Origin: Bradysia coprophila
Lineage: Eukaryota > Arthropoda > Insecta > Diptera > Sciaridae
Direction of reading: 5' to 3'
Assembly: GCF_014529535.1 (NCBI RefSeq)
Contig: NC_050735.1
Location: 11,109,739-11,173,738, forward strand
DNA: 64,000 nucleotides
Part shown: piece after piece, positions 45,101-56,600 of the stretch
Position numbering within the stretch: position 1 is the stretch's first letter
Layout: every line of letters begins with the position of its first letter
Position numbers and translations under genes: made by a program
Notes under the pieces: model-generated
What the model saw: only the letters and a program-made list of their open reading frames with translations
Database searches by the model: none
What the model was told of the DNA's origin: nothing

Positions 45101-48100
45101 TCCTATCTAGTACGAGGTATTTGGTTTTGTCTTCGTTAATCACCAATCCAACTTTCTTTGCCGCCTCGTCCATTTCCACCAGACTCTCTTTCACCTTGAT
45201 AGTGCCTCTACCCAAGAGGTCCGTGTCATCCGCAAAAGCCGTCAATTGTTTGGATGTGGTAAAAATTGTTCCATTCCAGTTAATCGACAGTGCTCTAGCT
45301 ACTTTTTCTAATGCCAAGTTGAAGAAAAGAGTAGATAAGCGGTCTCCCTGTTTGAATCCGGTATCGATGGAGAAGGGGTCAGATAGCATGTTCTGAATCA
45401 ATATCCTGCACTTCGTGTCCGTCAATGTCGCCTTTGCAAGTCTTATTAGTTTCATTGGTATCCCGAACTCCTCCAAGATATAGAAGAAAGCATTTCTGTC
45501 TAGCGAATCATACGCCTGTTTAAAATCCACAAAGAGTTGATGAATCGTGATATTAAATTCGTATGCTTTCTCCATTATCTGTTTTATGGTGAATATTTGG
45601 TCAATGGTCGATCTTCCTTCTCGAAATCCGCCCTGGTACTCGCCAATTATTTCTTCCGCGTAAACCGCAAGACGATTGAAAAGGATCGTCGCGAAGATTT
45701 TATACGCCGAGTTCAGGAGGCAAATGCCTCGGAAATTGTGACAAATCAGCTTACTCCCCTTTTTGTGTATCGGTATCATAACTCCTGTCTTCCATTGTTC
45801 CGGCATGACCTCCTCATTCCATACCACTAGCACTATTTGATAAAGCCTCCTCCATAAAGGTTCTCCGGCTGCTTTGATCAATTCGATTGGTATGTTGTCC
45901 TCACCCGGAGCTTTAGAGTCCTTGAGGGAATTCATCGCCGTTACCATTTCCTCAAAAGAGGGTTCTTCGATAGCAGGTTCCGCACGCTGATATGAACAAT
46001 GTGTTTGCTGAACTAATTGGGGCCGATTCAACAGGTTCTTGAAGTACTCCGTCCACCGATTCAATATTGTTAAGTTATCGCTCAATAATTCCCCATTTTC
46101 AACCTGAATTTTCGTAGAAGTCGGTTTGAAACCGTTTCGACTCTTTTTCACCGACCTGAAGAACTCACGAACATCACCATTCCTGTTGTGCGCTTCCAAA
46201 GTTTCGATTTCTTTGATAAGGTGTTCCCGTTTCTTTCGCCTCAGTAGCCTGTACGTTCGGACATTCTCTAGCTTGTAAGCGGCGCTGTTTGCTCTAGAAT
46301 TTCTACTCAGCACCCTCAGCCTTAATTCCTTTTTCTTCAAAACTGCATTCGCACATTCGTCGTCGAACCACCCCTCCCTTCTTCGAGATGATGCTCTTCC
46401 AAGGACGTCGGTAGCTGCATTGCAAATGACTTCATTGGTTTTTTGGGTCATCTCGTTAAGGTCGAACGGATGCGGTTCATCAGTCAGCTGGCTTTCTACT
46501 GCTGCTTGGAAACGGGTCTTCATATCACCTTCTTTGAGACCATCTATGTTGAACTTGGGGCGTGCATTCACTATTCTGTTATTACACCTTGGCAACTTGC
46601 ATCTCAATTTTATTTTGACAAGCGCATGATCTGAATCATGCAACGTTCCCCTAAAGCTCCTGACATCATAGATGCTGTTCCTGTACTTTTCCTCGATCAT
46701 CACATGGTCAATTTGGTTTTTGGTAATTCCATCATTCGAATTCCAGGTAATTTTGTGGATGTCTTTCCTCTGGAATTGAGTGCTTCTTATGGTCATACCG
46801 TATGATGTCGCAAAATTTACCGCCCTGGTGCCGTTATCGTTACATAGAGAGTGTAAACTATGTATGCCTACAATCTCTCTGTAATAATCTTCTTTTCCAA
46901 TCTGCGCGTTGAAATCACCTAAAATGATCTTGACGTCCTTGATATCGTCCTCCTGTTCTTCCGTTGGGGCGTGTACATTTACCATCGTAATTTTGTGTGT
47001 CTTGGTCTTGAGCCTAAGCGTGCACATATACTTGCTAATGGGCACAAAACCGATAACCGTGTGATCCACCTTCCTGTCCACAAAGAAACCTGTACCAAAT
47101 TCATGTGCGCTATTGTTTGAGCCGCTAAAATAGAACGAATGATTGGGTAGCGTGTGTATGCCGCTGTCCAACCATCTTGTTTCTTGCACTGCTGCAACGT
47201 GAATTCTGTATTTAATTAGATCGGCCGTTGTATTTTGTAGCGCTCCACGAGCATAGAGAGTTCGTAAATTCCATGTCGCTAAATGAAGATCATGATCCTT
47301 TGAACGTTGCGTGGGTCGTCTTCGTAATTCCGTTGTTATCCGAGGCTGTTGTAGTGTTTCTTGAACTAGACTTTTTTTCCGAGGAGAGGTCGTTAGCCCC
47401 TCGCTCAACCCACTCTGCCTTCCACGATTTCCCATCCAGCTCGTAGGCAAGCTTTCAGGTAGCACTCTTAAGTTTAGCAAATTTGATAACAAATCAGTAC
47501 CCGGGGACTACGATTTGGGCGTAAAAAGAGCACTTGTTAGTTGAACAGTTACACACCTGGCATATGACCCGGGCTCCTCCCTTCCGTTCATATACGGTCA
47601 GATGCCACCCTATCCAACTAACCAGCCCCCGGATGTTGGATGTTGGTTTAGTGTGATAGATAGTATGAGCATGAAACACTGCTGCGTTTCCCAATTACCC
47701 TTGGATTCTTCAGGATGCCAGACAGAAATTGTTCACGAATGCATGCAATGGAGTTGTGTTTTGAGATCTCGTCGACCGGGTCAATTTCTTAAGTATCTGT
47801 TTGAAAACGTTGGATCGGAATCCAGGGGTTATTGAGACCAACGATGTAGTGATCAATGATCGTACTCAGGGACACCCAGTTCTATCCAATCAAAGTGGGC
47901 CATCAATGAAGCTTTCTTGCAGAGCGTTAAACCTCCGTTAAATTTTCGTGTCAATTCTTTCACCATCACTTCGCAATCTAAACTACCAATTTTCAACCGA
48001 CAAGCCTGTTTCGACATGTCCCACGCATCTCAATTCAAAGTGCTTGTTCAATGAATAACAAACCTTTTAACAGACGTGCTTCACGCATCTCAATTTAAAG

Positions 48101-48363
48101 TGCTTGTTCAATGAAGACTAACAAACAACAAAAAATTAATATTTCCAGGCCGATGGCACTGCGACAACTGTTCCATATGCAGCCTATGTGGTACACGAAG
48201 CGCCGAAGGGTATCCCAATCTGAGTTTAACCAAACCGCAACGCCGAAAATTGGCCGCATCGGCCACATGGAACCATCAATATCGTGTGAACGAATCGAAC
48301 AGTGTGCGCGAACATATCGGTATGTGGTGTGAGCCGTGTACGCGGCTCAATGAAAATACATAA
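39145..48363 (+). CDS. e(y)3: SAYP / e(y)3: SAY domain and double PHD chromatin coactivator
   Basis: Ten exons: 39145-41948, 42107-42434, 42505-42605, 42700-42840, 42904-43353, 43413-43586, 43647-43782, 43853-43994, 44069-44257, 48149-48363; 1,559 residues, all in phase. Exon 1 is a long disordered region with about ten copies of a PKxTIK motif, and ends in an AT-hook (KRGRGRPRK). Exon 2 has an RGG-rich stretch. Exons 4-7 form the SAY domain (FTVEMIAEYDWPPPKGCCPA, ..ADPIELNKKF). Exons 8-10 encode two PHD fingers (CSVC..CSKC..HPSC, CDQCDRGYHIYC, RWHCDNCSICSLCG). In Drosophila this protein joins the PBAP remodeller and TFIID; the vertebrate relative is PHF10. Intron 9 (44258-48148) hosts an antisense LINE. 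Confidence 0.92.
44411..47637 (-). mobile_element. RTE-type LINE in e(y)3 intron 9, antisense
   Basis: About 3.2 kb, flanked by perfect 13-base direct repeats GGATGTTGGTTTA at 44398-44410 and 47638-47650. On the minus strand the 3' end is a short TAAG/AAGT repeat, as in RTE elements, and there is a single large ORF. The 5' end is probably near complete. It does not interrupt e(y)3 exons and its direction opposes the host gene. Confidence 0.9.
44442..47435 (-). CDS. RTE LINE ORF: endonuclease and reverse transcriptase
   Basis: About 997 residues from the first ATG at 47435, no internal stop. Endonuclease signatures: LATWNLRTLY, VQETRW, ILGDFNAQIG, IDHVMI and SDHALVKIKL. Reverse transcriptase: PGEDNIPIELIK, PIHKKGSK, QGGFREGRSTIDQI, VDFKQAYDS, GFKQGDRLS, LTAFADDTDLL. 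The C-terminal words RLRWAGHVIRM and RPRGRPKKRWIDCVEEDL are typical of RTE-clade proteins. Compared with the usual family spacing, the stretch between HAPTEEQEDD and IKDVKIILGD is short by about 20 residues, an in-frame loss in the endonuclease, so nicking may be impaired in this copy. Confidence 0.88.
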   Translation of the reverse strand: MGNRGRQSGLSEGLTTSPRKKSLVQETLQQPRITTELRRRPTQRSKDHDLHLATWNLRTLYARGALQNTTADLIKYRIHVAAVQETRWLDSGIHTLPNHSFYFSGSNNSAHEFGTGFFVDRKVDHTVIGFVPISKYMCTLRLKTKTHKITMVNVHAPTEEQEDDIKDVKIILGDFNAQIGKEDYYREIVGIHSLHSLCNDNGTRAVNFATSYGMTIRSTQFQRKDIHKITWNSNDGITKNQIDHVMIEEKYRNSIYDVRSFRGTLHDSDHALVKIKLRCKLPRCNNRIVNARPKFNIDGLKEGDMKTRFQAAVESQLTDEPHPFDLNEMTQKTNEVICNAATDVLGRASSRRREGWFDDECANAVLKKKELRLRVLSRNSRANSAAYKLENVRTYRLLRRKKREHLIKEIETLEAHNRNGDVREFFRSVKKSRNGFKPTSTKIQVENGELLSDNLTILNRWTEYFKNLLNRPQLVQQTHCSYQRAEPAIEEPSFEEMVTAMNSLKDSKAPGEDNIPIELIKAAGEPLWRRLYQIVLVVWNEEVMPEQWKTGVMIPIHKKGSKLICHNFRGICLLNSAYKIFATILFNRLAVYAEEIIGEYQGGFREGRSTIDQIFTIKQIMEKAYEFNITIHQLFVDFKQAYDSLDRNAFFYILEEFGIPMKLIRLAKATLTDTKCRILIQNMLSDPFSIDTGFKQGDRLSTLFFNLALEKVARALSINWNGTIFTTSKQLTAFADDTDLLGRGTIKVKESLVEMDEAAKKVGLVINEDKTKYLVLDRSQGSRIGQNMTMNEYNFEVVQSFKYLGSTVNVANDLDEELKTRTVQASRCFYALKHLFRSNLLNITTKYRLYKTLVRSVATYACETWTLTVNQENRLRCFERKIQRSICGPVKVDDTWRIRTNSELMEIFGAENIVSVIKAARLRWAGHVIRMNDDRVAKKVFVSQFDGTRPRGRPKKRWIDCVEEDLRELSIRNWKVVAEDRQRWRNAVVESAKTRLG
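48022..48128. repeat. 60-base tandem duplication in e(y)3 intron 9
   Basis: CACGCATCTCAATTCAAAGT at 48022 recurs at 48082 with one change, followed in both by GCTTGTTCAATGAA. Two copies, ending 20 bases before the last exon's acceptor. Confidence 0.7.
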
Positions 48364-51257
48364 CAATAAAAAGAAAGTTTGTGTTGGACACCGAGAGAGA
48401 ATTTGTTAAAATAAAAGAATCCGGACGATTCAAAAAAAAATTGTGAATTTCTTTATGTGGCCGCGGATAAGAAAATGTGGACATTCAGTGAGTGATAAAA
48501 GGAATGACGATGAAGATTAAACTTTGTTTGAATTTTTCTCTTAAATTTTGTAATTGGATTCTGTTCGTGGTGAAAGTGCAACCGTGACAAAAAGTACATA
48601 ATGGAAATAAGGACGTTGATTCAATGTGACACGAATTGGGGAGAGACAACATAGAATTCTATTATATTAACTGGACATGTAAAACAATGAGCAAAACGCG
48701 ATTAGATGTAAGACTTATTTTGTAAATAAATTGAATATTTAATGCAAAGAAGAACTAAAGAGTTAAAAAGAAGAAGTAAAATGAAAAAGTATTTATTGAT
48801 GAAACAAAAAAAAAACATTTATAGTGCGGGAGAGGTGTGGGGAGCTTTAATGGATTTACAAGATTCAACAAAATACGGGAAATTATCTTCTTCTTCGTCG
48901 GGTATATATTTAAACGATAAAGTGGCTGATTAGTAAATTAAAAGAAAATTTGGTTTTTAGTTCTCTTCCGAAACAAAACTGATTAAAGAGACACGACACC
49001 CATTAATAGAAGAAGAAGAAATTTTCTTAGAAACAAAAATTCTCTTCAAAATTCAGTTAGACATTTTAAGTGGCAATTGAATATTACGAAAGAAGATTTT
49101 TTTAAAAATTGTGCAACAAAATCTAATAAATCAGAAGTAAAAATGAAGAAGAAAAATATTTAATTTAATAAAAAAAGAAGAAAATTGAAACGGAAGAATT
49201 GTAAAGAATATTTTTTTTTTCGTTTTTGGAAAGAAAAGCTGCAGTTGTCGTCGTATTATAAATATAATTTTTCATCGCTCTAATTAATAATTATTATTTT
49301 TTGTAGTCAAAATGGCATGAATTTTCGTTCTTAATTAATTTTATAATTTAAACACAAAAAAGTAAATTTAATTTTTTTTTTTTATGAATTTAAGACTCAC
49401 TTGTACAAAAAGAAAACCAGAAAACAGATTTTATAAAATGGCAAAAAATAACGAAAATTCTAATTAAAAAAATTATTTCTTTGTTTGTTTAACATTTAAG
49501 GACTACTTATAATAATACGGAGGATAGAAACAAAAAAAACAACAACAACAAAAACCGATGATTCATTAAATTAATTTAATTATTTTTTTCCTTTTATTTT
49601 TAAATGATTTACCTTAATTAATTAAATAAAAAAGATTTTTTTTTGTTAAATAAAAATAACTCATTCTCACCTATTATATTATTTAGCTAGGCAGTTGTCT
49701 CAAAAACAAGTTCAAATATTATTTGTAAAAGAAGAAACAAAACAAAACTTTTTAAAAGAAAAACCAATAAAATAAAATTAAAAATTACTAATTGTGTACA
49801 CACACTAATTGCAAGTTCAGTTTGATTTTCCGACTTTCTCTAGTGAATAAATTATTATTTTTTTGTTTTCTTTCTTCTCCGTTTTTTTTTTTTCTTTTCC
49901 TTTAAGACTTTTTAGTTTGAACGAAAGATCAGATGATTTTCTCTGGGAGAAGGGTCAAGTAAAATGTAATTTCTTTTACAATTCATTAAAACAAAATTTA
50001 TGTACGGACAATGGTGCATACCGTTTTCTTTTTTTGTATAAAATAAAACTTATTTGTTCACGAAAAAAAAAATGGATACCAACATCTGCGGTTTTTCTTT
50101 TGAATATCGTGGAATCGCACCAGCCCCGGCAGTGGTGGGATCTGAAATTGTTTGGAAAAATTAAATCTTTGAAATTTTTGGGGCTAAGGGCAAAAAAGGA
50201 ACTTATTGGTTTAGTGCCCATTTGACAAGTCTGATGAAAAAAGTATTTTCTTCCCGGAAGCAAAAAAAGTGTAAAACTTTCCGTTTTGTAAGTAAAAATT
50301 TCCAAGTTTTGAGTTTAACATCAAATACGTCGATAACAGTGAGGGCTTCCCAGGTGTGTCACTCCGGTGATATCGCACTTTTTCCACCAGTGGCAAGTGG
50401 ATCGCTACCGGTTTTGAGAGAGTTTTGAATTTTTTTTAACACGTTGCCACACGTTCTGTTGTCAAGTTCAATTTTTTACATGCTTTTGTTTTCCCTAGAG
50501 TCGAAAGTAGCTCATTTCACACCTAGGGAAAACAAGAGAATTGGTTTAGGCTTCAAAAGCATGTAATAGTATTTTACATGACTTGGGATGAAAAGTAGAG
50601 TAACGAGACTCATAATATCATAATATTGGATTTCTAGGTAAAAATGCTGGGACTTCCAGGTAAAGAATATTAAATTTTATCTTCAATCTTACGGAAGCGA
50701 CTTACCTATATATAATCTTTAAGGCACAGATGGCATTTTCATCATAATTTTTCGATAATGTTTTTCTTCCTTTTATAAGAAAGGTGGGAGCGAAGCGAGC
50801 GACAAATTTTGTGAATGAAGCGTTACGGATGAATGTAAATGTATTTATAATAATAATAGTGCGCGCGGAGCGATCGAAAAAAATTGACTAGTAAATGTCC
50901 AGACGTTTGAATTCTGTTCATTTGAAATGACGCGACTAAAGAGGAAAACGTATATTGACCTGACTGAGGCAACCTTTTCAAAATGAAGAAAATCGATTAA
51001 AGATTTGTTTTAAACCTGAAATTGTGACCAAAGCGATCGAAAATTTTTGTGTGATTCATTGACAAGGCTTATTTTTCTATTTTCCTACAAAAGATCTCGA
51101 TTCGCTTCTGCTTGTATGCTTACCTGCAATCATCTAATCATTTTAACTCATGATTCCTGTTCGTTTCCCACTTGTTTCGCTATTTTTATGATTTTCAAGT
51201 TTTTCAATAAATTCTCGTTCTCTATTGCAAGGACTGATTCCCTTTTTTTTTTAAATC

Positions 51258-51610
51258 ATTTCCTGATTTCTGGTCATTTCCATACTCCCAGTCAATTCCA
51301 GATTTCCGAATTTCGGGCATTTCCAGATTTTTTTTTTCATTTCCCGATTTCTGGTCATTTTCCAATTACTGTTAAATTCCCGATTTCTGGTCATTTCACG
51401 ATTTCTAGTGATTTTACGATTTCTGGTAATTTCCAGATTTCTAGTGATTTCCCGAATTCCGGTCATTTCCCGATTTTTGGTCATTTTCCGATTTCTTGTG
51501 ATTTCCCGATTTCTGGTCATTTCCAGATTTCTGTTAATTTCACTGTTACAGGTGATTTCCCGATTTCCGACCATAAACCAATTTCTAGTGATTTTCTCGC
51601 TTCTTTTCAT
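51258..51610. repeat. 18-base minisatellite, about 19 units
   Basis: The unit is GATTTCTGGTCATTTCCC with many variants (..TTCTAGTGATTTTAC.., ..TTCCGGTCATTTCCC..). Because 18 is a multiple of 3 the array stays open in several frames, reading ISGHFP repeats on the plus strand and EMTRNR repeats on the minus strand. No start context, splice site or homologue supports translation. Confidence 0.85.
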
Positions 51611-52556
51611 TATTTCTCACTACGTTGCCCTAAAGGGCCGAAACCTCGATAAAATTTCTGCAAAACCCCCGTTTTCGGTCCGATACATGAGAACTAAATT
51701 TCAAACCTCACTGTACTTCCACCTACGTACTTACGTAATAGTAAACACGGACTAGGCGAGGTTATCTTAATCTATCGCTTCAATGAAAAATGTATATGCG
51801 TGTATTGGATCCGGATTAGCTCAGACATATATAAAATTAAAATTTTCGTAATTTTCAGAAATTTTGTTGGATCTGAGTGTGAGGTAATCCTCCTTTCGTC
51901 GCCAATATTCAATGTACCAAAAGCAAAACTCCTATCTTGACGAAATAAATGCAAAGCTTATTCCTATACCATTTAGCATATATGCCATGCCATTAGCCTC
52001 CAAATATTTTCTATGTTAATGTCAGTAGCAGTGCTATATAGATTTCGTCCAACTCGGCTCGTATGTCGCAAAATAATAATGAGTTGAGCAACTGAATAAT
52101 GTTTAATGTTAAAAGTATTTTTCGGTCATTTGCATAATAAATAGTTGGCAGTGTGAGGTTTTCTTTTATGGCATCGATATAATGAACATAAAAAATTTCA
52201 AATTATCGTCATATTTCGGACTTAAGAACAACAGTTTTTTGAGCTCATACACAAACCATTTGTCACACAAACAATTTCTTTTTAGGGTAGGTTGTAGGTA
52301 GTGCTCCCGCCTACTTTGTTAAAGGGATTTGCCAGAATGGAATGTCAGTGAAACTTAGGCAAGAATTTACTTCTTATCTTTTTCAGCTGGTCAACTCATA
52401 CAAACGAGTGAGGAGTAATGCTTACCAAAAAAGTACTTCTTTTCAATTTTTGCTTTGTTTATTAACCTTAAAAGCGAGACAATCGACCGTTAGTATAGAT
52501 TTATCAGAATGGGGGATCATTTCTGATCGCGGAACACAGGTCGAAATCTAAAATCA

Positions 52557-52690
52557 CGCCGGTCTAAACTATTTTTTGGATTCTCAGAATTTTGTAAATT
52601 TTTGAAGAATTTCTATAGAATTATTTTGTTGTTTTACAAATTGGAAATTTACAGAATTCCGAGAATCCAAAAAATAATTTCAACTGGCGT
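52557..52690. repeat. Small inverted-repeat element
   Basis: ATTTTTTGGATTCTCAGAAT near 52570 is inverted at about 52655-52678, and the outer ends CGCCGGT and ACTGGCG also pair. MITE-like, non-coding. Confidence 0.55.
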
Positions 52691-53611
52691 AATTTCAGAA
52701 ACGAATTTTACGGTATGTGTATTCACCTAAACCAATTGGATACTACGTACGGATACGGACTGCAATTCAAACGACAACTCTGTGTCCAATTTTCCAATCA
52801 TCAGGTTGATTTACCGTCTCTGTCAGGATTTAAGGTTTGAATCTATGCTACAAACTCAATACGCTTAAAACTTTGGTAAATAATGCACTCAATTGGTAGG
52901 TATACCTTTTCATCGTTTCATTTGTATTCAATTAACATCTAAAACCGGAAATTTTTATTCGAAAATGAAGTTTACTCGTTGTGATAAGATTTATGTAAGT
53001 CGAATGCAGCGCAACAAATATAGTTGTTGCTTCGTTTATTAGTACGGTTGTCAGTTCAGAAATTGAATATTTTTCAACTGAAATATGGTAAATTTTCATT
53101 TCAATTAATTTTGTACCTTCGAGCAGGATATATATTGAACAGAGTCCTTCCACAAGTATCAACGACAGAAACGATTTTATTCGATGTTTTAATAAATCAC
53201 AGTGATAATGTTCTCGTCCAATCCAAATAAATCATTTCTATTAAGAGTGAGGATCTACCGACGTGTATAAAATGTGAGGGATGTCTTCATTGAATGAAAA
53301 TCAATATTTTGTTCATCGAATGGTTTCTTTAGAACCTCATCTAAAATTGTAAAAATGTTTCCAGTGGAAATTTTCCACATAACGGACCGTACTACAGCAA
53401 AAATTGCTGCCTCTCATCAATAGCCATTCAGGTTTGATTTGGAAATTCTACGTTTGGTATTGTATGATAGTAAAGATAATAGTTTCCAATTTTGAATTGA
53501 ACAGTCGCAATACTGAAATATCGAATTTGGATTACTTTCCCTTGTTCTTCGAGAAACTTGAACCGTACTTAGCATTCAGTTTTAAATGAGAAAAGAATTA
53601 AGTGAACCGCT

Positions 53612-56600
53612 ATGAATAACTCTGGAGCCGTTTCGAATCAGGCATATGTTGATGATGGAGAAGGGTATGTCACTAGGTGTGTAGATCAATTCTTTAAATA
53701 ACTTGGTTAAAAATAAAAATTAATTTGACTTTCCTGAACGTTATACTCTTTCGTATAAAGAATAAAAATTGGAAAAGAAGCGCAGTCACAAGATCATTGC
53801 GTCGAAGAAACAGCCGCAGAAACAACTGACACCGACTACAATCCATATTTGCACCGTAACGTGCAGCATCCATTAACGTAATGTAATTCTAATTTTCGCT
53901 TGAGAATTGCGTAATTTAATTTTCCTAAATTCCTTCTTAAATTCAATTTAGCAACAATGAAACGTTGGTTCATTTACTTAAAATTGCATTGGGTACCGGA
54001 ATTTTCGCCATGCCTAATGCATTCAATCACGCTGGCTATTTAGTTGGTTTAATTTTCATTTACTAGAATTTTTTAAGAGACCTGTACGACGCATAAGATA
54101 ATAGTTGGGCACGATTTTGCCGTTTTAGGTCTTCTTAAAATAATCAATGTGCACATGTGGCGCCACCATTTCGACCAAGAATTTTTTTTCTTGAAGACAG
54201 GGTAGCGCCACTGTGCATTTTAGCAACAGATTCTATACTGCCTCTTTGTATGATGCAACCATGCATTGTAAACTCATATAGACTCACTGGCAATAGTCAG
54301 TTAAGGTGATGTGATTCCTCCCGGCACTAGTATATACATCTGCAGGACCTTAGCACACGTGTGACATTAAATTCTCTTTGCCACTGGTGCGACTAAATGC
54401 AATGTTTATTAGTTAAGATGTACCAGTAAATTTCATAGAATTAAGTCGTCGTGCGGGTTCAAGCAAGGCTGTATACTTTGGGGAGGTCACGCAGATACAG
54501 ATACGCGGGTTACACACCACAGTTGATGATAAAATGGCCGATTTCATACAAAAATTCACCTACTCTGATGATTCTCGTCGTCTTGATGATGTGGTGAATT
54601 TTTTGTATATGTAAAGTCATCAGAAGTGGTGTGTTCCCGCGTATCTAATAAAATGGCGGTCTGCGTGACCTCCCCAAAGTATACAGCCTTGGGTTCAAGA
54701 GGAATCTACACATGGCTAAATTGTTGCCTACATTTCGGGGCAAAATTATTATTATTTGGATAACAATTTTGGATTCGTATTCTTTTTGGAAAAAGTAAGA
54801 CCATGGGTTGGTGTTAAAATGTGTTAGCTTACAGTTACAATTTAAATGTTTGTGGTGATGTAACCTCAGTCGGGGAAAACTCAATATTTCTCGAAAATTG
54901 ACACATATTTTGAGTTTTCTTCGACTGAGGTTACATCACCACAAACATTGAAATTTTTACTGAAAGCTAACACATTATAACACCAAACGATGGTCGTACT
55001 TTTTCCAAAAAGAATACGAATCCAAAATTGTTATCGAAATAATAATAATTTTGCCCCGAAATGTAGGCAACAATTTAGCCATGTGTAGATTCCTCTTAAC
55101 GACGTACGTAGATGATTAATCATCATTCATTACGTACTAATTAAATCCGATATTTATTGTGTTTGTTTTAAGAATCGTTTAGTGTCTGCCTCTATAGGTA
55201 GTCTACCTCTATGGTGTCTGCTTCAAAATCTTTTACTTCAGTTTTTTTTTACAAAAGTTTTAATATACAGCTTGTAAATATTTTTCATATGCAGAATGAG
55301 CACCAGCTGAATATCACCAGCTGGTGTACAAACAAAAACACTTTGTATTGTATACAATTCAAAGACAACCTACACACAGTGCATTTCTACGTTAACGTCA
55401 TCTACGCGCACATAACACGTATGAATGAAGTAGAAGTAAACACATTGTTAAGAATGTGTTTTGATTGTTTATCATACAATAAGTGTGTGTTAGCAGATCC
55501 AGCTGGTGATATGCAGCTGGTGCTCATTCTGCATATGAAAAATATTTACAGGCTGTAAAGGGAAACATTATAACGAATGCATCGTTCAATCTTTGTTATG
55601 ATTGTTGATGACTGATGACTGATTTTACTCGAAGTCCAGCCGCTAAGTTCATAATAAACTTAACGGATGCTTAGGTACTGAATTCTTCCCGTATGCTATC
55701 AAATCGCATCACATGGATCTTAAACGTACTTGACGATGATCTATTGTGTACTCGCACAATATTTCAAAGTACAATTCAATACACACTTTGTGTAAGGTAT
55801 ATACACGGGTCATGTATTATTTTACAAAAGTGCAGTTCGCCTTCTAAAAATAACATGAACGAATCGTATCTTAAGTTTTAAAAGTTCAGAGTTTTTCAGA
55901 TCTAGAGGGTAAGGTAAAATTGAACTTTTCCAAGTATAGTTTGTATCTAGGGCTCGGAACAGATCGAATCAATCTGAAATTGATCTGAAATTTATCCGAT
56001 CTGAAAATTTTGATCTGATCTGATTCTGATCTGAAATCTGAAGCCTGATCTGATCTGATCCAATCTGAATGATCTGAAGTCCCAAGAATAAATTCCAAAA
56101 CTTGCTACTATTATAGAAGTATTTTTGATTTTATTAGTTCCCCTGCACTCGCGGAGCCCAGCAGTTCAAGAATTTCTAATAAATTAGCATTTGTTTATTT
56201 ATTTATTTATTTATAGTTCCAACGAACAGGCCGAAGCCCAATTATACATTGAACTTAAACTTAAATTATAACTAGAAAGTTGATACAGCAAAATCTAAGA
56301 GATTAAGAAGAAAATTAAAAATTTAGAAATTGAAAAAAGTATATGGACATGACGGGGAAATTCTAAAACGGGTACAGTCCCTTAACCATTGACTTATATT
56401 CGTTATAAGACGAATTGAAAATGTCGTTGAGCCGGAAATAGATATTATGGTGGTGCTGCATGCGGTATACTGGTGAATTAAGCTTTATGTTCGACGATGG
56501 CGTAGGAAGGCAGAATAGGTGAAGACGACTTTGCCGAGTAAACCGTTGAGGTACTTGAGGTTTGATGCACGACGATAGACTAGTGGCAATTCTTCCATGA

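Larger units (their letters stand above)
48364..53611. other. Long AT-rich gene-free stretch
   Basis: Right after the e(y)3 stop comes AACAATAAA (48363-48371), a polyadenylation signal. 48700-49860 is extremely A/T-rich with A-heavy runs on the plus strand (AAGAAGAAG, AACAACAAC). A hairpin (about 50476-50568, GTTTTCCCTA and inverse) and a small inverted-repeat element (about 52557-52690) occur, and an 18-base minisatellite at 51258-51610. No gene is supported; overlapping open frames on both strands here follow from composition. Confidence 0.6.

Noticed and set aside
48742-48933. 62-codon frame downstream of e(y)3
   Set aside because: Lies in A-rich DNA; lysine/arginine-rich product by composition and no homologue recognised.
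49863-50305. Overlapping frames on both strands
   Set aside because: AT-rich DNA without stops by chance; no splice sites or homology.
51047-51755. Secreted repeat protein encoded by the minisatellite
   Set aside because: Open frames follow from the 18-base period; present on both strands, no signal peptide or homologue.
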